Shown here in pieces: positions 17,859 through 24,557 of a DNA stretch of 64,000 nucleotides. Position 1 is the first letter of the stretch, and every line of letters starts with the position of its first letter. The notes under the pieces were generated by a model that saw only the letters and a list, made by a program, of their open reading frames with translations, searched no databases and was not told the origin of the DNA. A program made the position numbers and the translations under genes. Source of the DNA: Microcoleus sp. FACHB-831 (lineage in GTDB: Bacteria > Cyanobacteriota > Cyanobacteriia > Cyanobacteriales > FACHB-T130); contig NZ_JACJON010000032.1 in assembly GCF_014695585.1 (NCBI RefSeq), forward strand, positions 44,581-108,580, written 5' to 3'.

Positions 17859-19094
17859 TCACTCACCCAGAGGATAGTAGCGATCGCTTTCATCTTCACA
17901 ATTCTCATTCAGAGCATAGTAGCGATCGCCTCCATATCCAGAATCATCCTGTGCATCTGCAATTACCCAACACTTAAGCTCAGATAACTCTTCAACCATG
18001 TATTCACACAAGCGGTTATTAGAGACATTAAGTGTGTGAAGATAAGCGGTCGCCGGACAGTTTAGCAAAGTTTTCGCCCCCTTGTCTGTTAAAGTCCCCA
18101 TCGACAGATCCAACACCGCAAGGCGATCGATTATCGGCGACTGTACAAGGACAGATGCAATTCGATCGGTTTCTTCGCTACTACGCAATCCCAAATAGCT
18201 TAGATTTGGAAATAATTCATTGAAAAGAATGGGGCTTAGGCTATCAATGGCCTCTGTTAAATATAGCTGCGTACCCAGCCACAACTCAAGATATTCTAGG
18301 GCTGGTAATCTGAGAGCGCAAATTTGGGCAAAATTCCTATCATCGATATCAGCAGTTTCGACAATGAGTGTCTTTAAACAGTCGTGTCGTAGGTCTTCTA
18401 AATTTAGAGAGGAATACCTATCGATGCGACCCCGAACCTGCAACACCTCAAGATTAGGATAAGCCTTTAAAATAGGGCTGATGTCGCTCACTTCTAGCCT
18501 GGATTTTCTATATTGGTGTTCTTCACCATCTCCGATGAACAACGCTTTGAGACTTGTCAACTGCTTGCTTGCGCCAGAAATAGCATCTACATAAGTTTTA
18601 AATTGTTGTCTATTCTGGTAGTCATACCGCATTCGACAGACCAAGGCTTCGACTTTACTCGCTTGTGGATCTTTTAGAAGCATTTCAAATTGATCTAGTT
18701 TCACAACGTAAGCAGTGCCGACTGGATCTGTAATGCCTATTTGAGGGTTAAAATCCTCATGTTTCCAGCCCGCTAATGTCGTAAAAAACTCCCAGGGTTC
18801 GTAATCTAATAAAGCCTGCTTTACCTTAAAATCTGTCTTGTCCCGCAAAATCAAATAGGCTTTGCGCTGCACTTGCAAGGAATTATTCTGCAAAGCTTCA
18901 ATTACCACATCTAAACCTAATTCACCATATTTGAGTGCTTCTCTGAGAGCAGCAATTTGGACTTCTACAACCGAACTCGCCAAGCGACGTTTAACACCTT
19001 CAATTCCTCCCAAGATAACGCCTGCGACTGGGGGTGGTGCTTGACCGCCAAGCACGGCATCATCTTCTCTCGGCTGATTGAGATTGTTGTTCAT
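17859..19094 (-). CDS. STM4015-family HEAT-LRR protein, paralogue D with duplicated tail
   Basis: 411 residues, the first gene of the minus-strand cluster. It shares the leader signature (DAVLGGQAPPPVAGVILGG), HEAT-like repeats, the GITDPVGTAYVV strand and LRR blocks with the other paralogues. Its C-terminus is unusual: the tail motif occurs twice, RYYALNE (17904-17924) and RYYPLGE (17862-17882), separated by NCEDESD. Both Arg-Tyr-Tyr codons follow a HIP1 GCGATCGC, so slippage or recombination at that octamer could have made the duplication. AAGG precedes the ATG at 19094. The 35-bp leader upstream matches that of paralogue B. Confidence 0.85.
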   Translation of the reverse strand: MNNNLNQPREDDAVLGGQAPPPVAGVILGGIEGVKRRLASSVVEVQIAALREALKYGELGLDVVIEALQNNSLQVQRKAYLILRDKTDFKVKQALLDYEPWEFFTTLAGWKHEDFNPQIGITDPVGTAYVVKLDQFEMLLKDPQASKVEALVCRMRYDYQNRQQFKTYVDAISGASKQLTSLKALFIGDGEEHQYRKSRLEVSDISPILKAYPNLEVLQVRGRIDRYSSLNLEDLRHDCLKTLIVETADIDDRNFAQICALRLPALEYLELWLGTQLYLTEAIDSLSPILFNELFPNLSYLGLRSSEETDRIASVLVQSPIIDRLAVLDLSMGTLTDKGAKTLLNCPATAYLHTLNVSNNRLCEYMVEELSELKCWVIADAQDDSGYGGDRYYALNENCEDESDRYYPLGE

Positions 19095-19101
19095 ATTACC
19101 T

Positions 19102-19136
19102 TTGGCGCGTGCGGTACTTATTTAGAATTCCCAAAA
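19102..19136. repeat. Duplicated 35-bp leader, copy at paralogue D
   Basis: Second perfect copy of the 35-bp sequence at 16429-16463. Here it lies upstream of the first gene of the STM4011-4015-type cluster, where the main promoter would be expected. Confidence 0.85.
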
Positions 19137-19618
19137 TAAAGGCGAGGCGATCGCTACTCCATCTCTTGTCCGGTTCATCAGAGGACTCGAAAACAGCGCA
19201 GTTGCGATCGCCCACCATTTTAGTACATTTGTACTAAAAACCCAAATTTTGTAGAGAGGGGGATTTATCGCCTCTCATCTTGTAAGAACGCACCCGCGAT
19301 CGCTATTCAACAAAAGGCGTTGCTGAATTGCGAATGATTTAGATACCTCAGAAGCTGATTTTATCTGCCAAAACCATTACTTTTCAGCAACGCCAGAAAT
19401 TAATCTCTCAAACATCTTTCAGGAGTACTGGTGCGGGTGAAAATTGGGCTGTTCTAATGAAGATTTCTGCCTTGACGTGTTGCAAAGACTGCGAGCCATC
19501 TTGTAGTCGCTGTCCTAAACTGTCTAGGACAAAATTTTCTTTTACTAATGCCACACAGACCGAAATTGCAGATTGCAGATTTAAAATTTTTTAGTACAAG
19601 CCCCTAGTTTCTTAACCC
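19137..19618. other. Intergenic region with MITE copy, no gene recognised
   Basis: About 480 bp between the cluster promoter and the end of the histidine kinase gene. It holds one MITE-like element (19316-19394) and HIP1 sites. No coding pattern of note was seen in either strand. Confidence 0.55.
19316..19394. mobile_element. MITE-like element, copy 1 (GGCGTTGCTGAA ends)
   Basis: A 79-bp element with perfect 12-bp terminal inverted repeats GGCGTTGCTGAA/TTCAGCAACGCC. The interior is closely similar to the copy at 22624-22705. It has no coding capacity, so it would be a non-autonomous element mobilised in trans. A decayed IS5-like transposase lies next to copy 2. Confidence 0.75.
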
Positions 19619-21418
19619 CTACTCAAGATTAAGCGGAAATTGAAGGATAAATTGAGTCAGGTTTTGGCTGCTCTCAACCCAAATCGATCCGCTCATGTGT
19701 TCGACTAGCTTTTTTACCAGTGCCAGACCTAAACCCGTGCCACCATGTTTCCAGGGGTCATTGTTAGGGATGCGGTAGAACTTATCGAAGATGCGATCGC
19801 GTTCTATTTCAGGAATTTCGGCACCTGAATTACTGACTTCAATTTGCAAACAGGGGATATTGCGACGGTTACTATCTACCGCAAAGCGGGCTGAAACGCT
19901 AATTGTTTCTCCGGCTGGAGTATACTTGCAAGCATTTTGGAGTAACTCTGTAAGCACTCGCCCCAGATAAGTAAGATCCGCCATAAAGGGTGGCAAGTCT
20001 TCTTGAACCCAAACTTTCAAGTATTGCTCTTGATTAGAGGTACGGTGAATAAAAGGTTCCACGACATGAGGGAGCCAAAAATGGAGATGAATAGGAGACA
20101 GATTTAAGGGGGCTGTACTGGCATCAGTGTGAGCCAGCTCCAACAGGGTATCTATCAAGTCAAGCTCTTGTTGACTTTCGGTTTGCAGGATTTGAAAGTA
20201 CTGACCGATAGGATTTGTATGCTCGAATACTCCCAGAGGAAGCAAACAAATTTCTAACATCTCAAGTGCCATCTTCATACTGGACATCGGTGTCCGGAGT
20301 TCGTGGGAGATGGTACTTAGGAAATCGTTCTTGAGTTGATTCAGACGTTTTAGTTCTTGGACTTGAAGTTGAGCGGCCTGATACAGACGAGATTGGCGCA
20401 GAGCGATCGCACAATGATTGGCAACTTGTTGTACCAACCGAATTTCTAAATTACTAAAAGTTTCTTCCTTTTGCCTGAACAAACATAGATTGCCTAAAAC
20501 CCCCCGATCGTCATAAATAGGGCAAGCAAGAATTGCTAACTGCTTGGGATTATGCAGCAATCCATGCGAAATAATTGAACACAATTGCAAAACTTCCCCC
20601 TGCATGGGAACGGAGGCAATGACAGGAATAACAGAAGTAATTTTCACAGCTTGCCCAGGCGCCAAAGTCAGGCTTTGGTTGTATTCATAGGCAACGATCG
20701 GTTGCGTCTGGTGTGAATTATATATTTCAACATCACAATATTCGATTGCCAACTCAACGCCTAACTCTTGCACTGCGGCTTGCAGGATCTGTTCCTCATC
20801 CAAGCTGTCACGAACTTTGTCTGCAATCCGCTGTAGTAAGGACTCAAAATTAAGCGCTTGTTGTAGTTGGGCTGTTCGCTGCTGAACTTGTTCTTCCAGC
20901 TTCGCATTCAGTTCCAATAATTCTGCCTGCTTGGACTCTAATGCTATCTGAGCTTGCTGCAACCTAGCGTTAGCCTGGTTCTCGGCCAAAATGGCGGCTT
21001 GTGCATCTTTCTTTGCCTGAAGAAGCTCATCTTCATACCGAACTCGCTGACGCACAAGTACAAAGATACATTCATTAATGAAAACGCCTGAACGTTCCTG
21101 GCGCACTGCATTCACCAGTACGGGTAGGGTATTGCCCTGTTTATGCCTGAGTGAGATGTATATCTCTTCCACCTTGCCATGTAGCTTGAGCAATGGAAAG
21201 AAATGGGTTTGATAGAAGATGCGACCAGCTATCGGCAAAATCGAGTCAATACGTTGCCCCCGCAGTTCGTCTAGTTCATACCCAAGTAATTGCAGCAGCG
21301 TAGCATTTACAACGACAATTTTGCCATCGTCTGTAAACGTGAGAAAACCGCAAGGTACGGTGTTTAGTAGTTCATCTAGGTGATAAATGTCTCCTGATTT
21401 AAAGCACTCAGGTTGCAT
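19619..21418 (-). CDS. PAS-GAF sensor histidine kinase partnered with RsbQ-like hydrolase
   Basis: A 599-residue cytosolic histidine kinase. Order: N-terminal PAS (about 15-125; CGFLTFTDDGKIVVVNA), coiled coil (about 130-195), GAF (about 195-345), HisKA with H372 in STISHELRTPMSSMKMALE, and HATPase (N box LTELLQNACKYTP, G2 box GTGLGLALVKKL). There is no receiver domain and no membrane segment. Its start codon lies inside the 3' end of the rsbQ-like gene (11-bp overlap), so the two are translationally coupled and should form a functional pair. In Bacillus subtilis RsbQ works with RsbP, a PAS-PP2C phosphatase. Here a kinase takes that place, so the PAS domain is the likely site that receives the signal made or carried by the hydrolase. 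The cognate response regulator is not adjacent. Confidence 0.9.
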   Translation of the reverse strand: MQPECFKSGDIYHLDELLNTVPCGFLTFTDDGKIVVVNATLLQLLGYELDELRGQRIDSILPIAGRIFYQTHFFPLLKLHGKVEEIYISLRHKQGNTLPVLVNAVRQERSGVFINECIFVLVRQRVRYEDELLQAKKDAQAAILAENQANARLQQAQIALESKQAELLELNAKLEEQVQQRTAQLQQALNFESLLQRIADKVRDSLDEEQILQAAVQELGVELAIEYCDVEIYNSHQTQPIVAYEYNQSLTLAPGQAVKITSVIPVIASVPMQGEVLQLCSIISHGLLHNPKQLAILACPIYDDRGVLGNLCLFRQKEETFSNLEIRLVQQVANHCAIALRQSRLYQAAQLQVQELKRLNQLKNDFLSTISHELRTPMSSMKMALEMLEICLLPLGVFEHTNPIGQYFQILQTESQQELDLIDTLLELAHTDASTAPLNLSPIHLHFWLPHVVEPFIHRTSNQEQYLKVWVQEDLPPFMADLTYLGRVLTELLQNACKYTPAGETISVSARFAVDSNRRNIPCLQIEVSNSGAEIPEIERDRIFDKFYRIPNNDPWKHGGTGLGLALVKKLVEHMSGSIWVESSQNLTQFILQFPLNLE

Positions 21419-22223
21419 GGGCAGCTGTCAAATATTCTTTGATGAAATGGATACTTTCCTTGGGATGGCTCATGTGCGGGCAATGCCCGGTAGCCGTAAT
21501 GATTTGTAGCGTGCTTTCAGGCAAGTGGCGGTGCAGGTAATGACCTACCTCGAGCGAAGCGATCGCATCTTCTGAGCATTGCAAAATCAGGGATGGAACG
21601 GTCACTTTCGGCAAGTCGCAGCGGTTATCGGAAAAGAAAGTAACTTCAGCAAACTGACGAGCAACTACTGGATCGGTTGAACAAAAGCTAGTCTCAAGCT
21701 CATTTATAAGCTCAGGACGCTCCTCATTCTTCATGATGACCGGGGCAAAAAAACTTGCCCACCCAATGTAATTTTTCTCCATAATATCCAGCAGCTCTTC
21801 AATTTCTGGGCGCTCAAACCCTCCCCAATAATCGGGTAAGTCATTGATATAGCAAGGGGAGGGAGCAACAAGAATCAGGCGCTCGAAGCGATGGGGAGCT
21901 TGAATGGATGCCAAAATGCCAATCATGCTACTAACCGAATGGCCGACGAAAATCACATTCGTCAAATCCAATGCCTCGCAAATATCAAGGATATCTTTAA
22001 CATACCCATTAATATCGCTGTACCGCTCAACGCTATAAGCATTCAGGTCTGATTTTCCAGACCCAACATAATCAAATAAGACAATTTTGTAATCATCCTC
22101 AAAGTCTGGCGTTAAAAAACGCCACATATTCTGGTCACAGCCAAACCCATGAGCAAACAGCATCGGCTGTGTGCCTCGACCGAATAAGGTTACATTATTT
22201 CGTAAAATAATTTCTGAAACCAT
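21408..22223 (-). CDS. rsbQ: RsbQ-like alpha/beta hydrolase
   Basis: A 271-residue alpha/beta hydrolase nearly colinear with B. subtilis RsbQ, of the RsbQ/KAI2/D14 group. The catalytic triad falls at the same residue numbers as I recall for RsbQ: S96 in VGHSVSS, D219 in LQCSEDA and H247 in GHCPHMSHP. Other family blocks are MLFAHGFGCDQNMW, VLFDYVGSGKSDL and MEKNYIGWA. RsbQ is required for energy-stress signalling through the PAS domain of its partner, probably by supplying a small hydrophobic ligand. The gene overlaps the following PAS-GAF histidine kinase by 11 bp, recreating the hydrolase-PAS pairing with a different output. The symbol is given by homology; the pathway downstream is not the sigma-B cascade. 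Confidence 0.88.
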   Translation of the reverse strand: MVSEIILRNNVTLFGRGTQPMLFAHGFGCDQNMWRFLTPDFEDDYKIVLFDYVGSGKSDLNAYSVERYSDINGYVKDILDICEALDLTNVIFVGHSVSSMIGILASIQAPHRFERLILVAPSPCYINDLPDYWGGFERPEIEELLDIMEKNYIGWASFFAPVIMKNEERPELINELETSFCSTDPVVARQFAEVTFFSDNRCDLPKVTVPSLILQCSEDAIASLEVGHYLHRHLPESTLQIITATGHCPHMSHPKESIHFIKEYLTAAHAT

Positions 22224-22339
22224 GAGAAATTACGCAAAGGCGCTAAATATAGAGTAGGAGTCATAAAGTCTCTTGCAAATTAGCTTCCCTAGATAGGTTG
22301 CTAAAACTGCAAAAATGATAAAAATCAGGACATAACTAT

Positions 22340-22619
22340 TGCATCCAACATCCTGATGAATTCATGATATCGCAAACTCTATGTGGCAAACGCTGCAAGC
22401 GCCGTTTTGGAGTGCAGAAAAATACATTTAAGCAAATGGTCAACGCGCTCAAACCTCTACGTGAGAGAGGTTTCTCAACCAGGTTCCAAGCCCAAGTTAG
22501 GCATTGAGTATCGCATCTTGGTCGCTCTAGAATATTGCCCTTGATTATCGCACCAACTTCCACATTGGCAGCAGTTGGGGAGTGAGTGGAGCAACAGGAA
22601 AGTCGCATCGTGCATTCGG
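22340..22619 (+). pseudogene. Decayed IS5-like transposase N-terminal fragment
   Basis: Plus-strand translation gives CKRRFGVQKNTFKQMVNAL, then, after a stop, GIEYRILVALEYCP, and after a frameshift DYRTNFHIGSSWGVSGATG. These blocks in this order match the N-terminal helix-turn-helix region of cyanobacterial IS5-type transposases (GVQxNTFxxM, LxxLxYWREYRTYFHI, SWGxSES). Two disruptions and the absence of a DDE domain show a dead fragment. It ends a few bases before the MITE copy at 22624. Family assignment is from memory of such proteins. Confidence 0.65.
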
Positions 22620-22623
22620 TTGA

Positions 22624-22705
22624 GGGCGTTGCTGAATTGCTAATGATTTAGATAACTCAGAAGCTGATTTTATCGTGCCAAAAACATGACTTTTCAGCAA
22701 CGCCC
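22624..22705. mobile_element. MITE-like element, copy 2 (GGCGTTGCTGAA ends)
   Basis: An 82-bp element with perfect 13-bp inverted ends GGGCGTTGCTGAA/TTCAGCAACGCCC and an interior nearly identical to the copy at 19316-19394. It lies between the transposase remnant and the hisG 3' end. Confidence 0.78.
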
Positions 22706-22738
22706 AACAAAAATTCAGGCGATCGCGCCTAGCCTGAT

Positions 22739-23383
22739 TCAAACCGCCGCTAGACTTGCTTCGCGCAGTTTTTCCACCCAACTATGCAGATTCCCGCTGT
22801 TGAGACGATAACTCAGGGGATGGGCAATCAGCCGCGACGTACTCACATACAGAGTATCAATCTCCACCAACCCATTCTCTCGCAGCGTGCGACCCGTCGA
22901 AACCAAGTCTACAATCGCCTCAGACATCCCCGTAATCGGCCCCAATTCAACAGAACCATACAAAGGCACAATCTCTACAGGCAAATCCAGGCTGTGAAAG
23001 TACTCGCGGGCGCAACGCACAAATTTAGAGGCAACTCGACAGTTTGGCGGCAATTCCACTGCGGAACGATAAGGGCTAGAATCGCGTACCGCTACCGACA
23101 TCCGACATTTGCCAAACTGCAAATCTGCTAATTGTGCAACTTGCGGCGCCTTCTCCCGCAGCACGTCGTAACCGACAATTCCTAGCTGCGCTTGTCCGTA
23201 TTCTACATAAACTGGCACGTCATGCGCTCTTACCAGCAAAGCTTTAGCCGTCTTAGTCGGGTCCTCAATTTGCAATTGGCGCGTTCCTGAGTCTAGAAAA
23301 GCGCTGAAGTCCAATCCTACTGTTTTAAACAGGCGGATGCTATCTGTCAAAAGTGCGCCCTTGGGTAATGCAACTGTAATCAT
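22739..23383 (-). CDS. hisG: ATP phosphoribosyltransferase, short form (HisG)
   Basis: Catalyses the first step of histidine synthesis, joining ATP and PRPP to give phosphoribosyl-ATP. At 214 residues it is the short HisG(S) form, lacking the C-terminal regulatory ACT-like domain, and normally needs HisZ as regulatory partner. Typical blocks are [12 protein letters not shown], the periplasmic-binding-protein-like substrate pocket [14 protein letters not shown], and the PRPP loop region [17 protein letters not shown]. hisZ is not in the window. The gene stands alone, as his genes usually do in cyanobacteria. A 27-bp STRR-like repeat lies 21 bp upstream of the start. No clear Shine-Dalgarno is seen. 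Confidence 0.95.
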   Translation of the reverse strand: MITVALPKGALLTDSIRLFKTVGLDFSAFLDSGTRQLQIEDPTKTAKALLVRAHDVPVYVEYGQAQLGIVGYDVLREKAPQVAQLADLQFGKCRMSVAVRDSSPYRSAVELPPNCRVASKFVRCAREYFHSLDLPVEIVPLYGSVELGPITGMSEAIVDLVSTGRTLRENGLVEIDTLYVSTSRLIAHPLSYRLNSGNLHSWVEKLREASLAAV

Positions 23384-23404
23384 GGGGCAAGTTAAGCGAT
23401 TTTG

Positions 23405-23431
23405 GATTTTAGATTTTGGATTTTAGATTGT
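23405..23431. repeat. STRR-like AT heptamer repeat, copy 2
   Basis: The same 27 bp as at 9277-9303, here just upstream of hisG. A degenerate version (GATTTTAGATTTTGAATTG) lies near 29350. Confidence 0.6.
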
Positions 23432-23529
23432 AAAACAAAAGCACCAAAAGTATTTGGTTATTTTAAATAAGGTAATCTTTAAATAAACCTAAGTAGGTAA
23501 ACGAAATTAAACATATCACCAGTATTGTT

Positions 23530-24465
23530 ATGAATAAATTGTTACTGATATTCGTTTTCTTCTTACTGAGTTTCAACATAGCGATCGCCAACGCCCAAAC
23601 GTTCGCGCCACCAACAGCATACCGCTCTCTCGACATTATTGACGGAGCCGGGTTGTACAAAACCCAACTCGCTGATGGTAATGAAGCCTACTTGCAAGCA
23701 ATCGACTTACGAAAAATGCACGTAGACCAAATTATTGGCGATGTAGAAAAAATGGGTTTGGGCGAGGGTAAATATTATCGCGTTAATGGGAATTCCAACA
23801 GCCCTTATTTTCCGATGCAACTATTTTCCGATGTAGAGAATCAGTACAAAACACTTTACGGCAAACAAGTGTTCTCAATAATGAACTGTGCTTTCTTTGA
23901 AGAATACAAAGCCAGTACGCAATTAGCCTTCCCGCTTAAAGTTAACGGTCAATTAATTACCGCAGGAAGCAGTCCGTATGGCCCTTTTAGCGGGGCAGCA
24001 AATGATTACTACAAAAATATAAAACTCAAAGCACTCGTGTGGAACGATAACACTGCTTATATTACTGATTATGACCCTAAATCGGGTTTCCCCCTCACTA
24101 AACCAAGCGTCAAAAATGCTCTCGTAAGCTATCGCTATAGCGATCATCCTGCTAAAATTTTGGGTAAAGACCAGGCAAATAAATACCACGTCATCGGGAC
24201 ATTAAACAAAGATAAAACTCCCGGCGATGAATTAATTTTAATACTAACTGTTAATAAAACTACGTTAGATGAAGCAGCAGAATTACTCCGTAAATTAGGC
24301 GTGAAAGGAGATATTTTAACCAGCGATGGTGGTAGTTCTACGTTTATTACCAATCCCCGTACTGGTAATTTGCTCGTACCGCAACCAGTCAATATGAAAG
24401 ATAACCCCAATGCCAATAAATTACCGCATTATCTAGGATTCCGCAAAAAAGGAGTCTCTAAATAA
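23530..24465 (+). CDS. Secreted phosphodiester glycosidase (NAGPA/DUF2233-like)
   Basis: A 311-residue exported protein. The N-terminus has a Sec signal peptide (MNKLLLIFVFFLLSFNIAIA, cleavage after ANA at about residue 22). The mature domain resembles the NAGPA-type phosphodiester glycosidase family, whose eukaryotic member uncovers mannose-6-phosphate by removing GlcNAc from a phosphodiester. Supporting motifs are NCAFFEEY near residue 118, FPLKVNGQLITAG, and the family hallmark SDGGSSTFI near residue 260. Bacterial members are thought to act on cell-envelope glycans or phosphodiester sugars, but the substrate here is unknown. The ATG at 23530 has no strong Shine-Dalgarno. The gene is convergent with the Ser/Thr kinase gene. 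Confidence 0.82.
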   Translation: MNKLLLIFVFFLLSFNIAIANAQTFAPPTAYRSLDIIDGAGLYKTQLADGNEAYLQAIDLRKMHVDQIIGDVEKMGLGEGKYYRVNGNSNSPYFPMQLFSDVENQYKTLYGKQVFSIMNCAFFEEYKASTQLAFPLKVNGQLITAGSSPYGPFSGAANDYYKNIKLKALVWNDNTAYITDYDPKSGFPLTKPSVKNALVSYRYSDHPAKILGKDQANKYHVIGTLNKDKTPGDELILILTVNKTTLDEAAELLRKLGVKGDILTSDGGSSTFITNPRTGNLLVPQPVNMKDNPNANKLPHYLGFRKKGVSK

Positions 24466-24557
24466 CCAGCAAAAAATTTATGCTCAACCTCACTCTTCGG
24501 TTAACCCCTGGCAAGTTTAGAACAGAGAAAGTTGTTGGAAAATATACAGTTAAAGTA

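Noticed and set aside
22336..22781. Two minus-strand frames between the hydrolase and hisG
   Set aside because: They are antisense to the IS5-like transposase remnant and run through the MITE; the plus-strand reading explains the sequence better.
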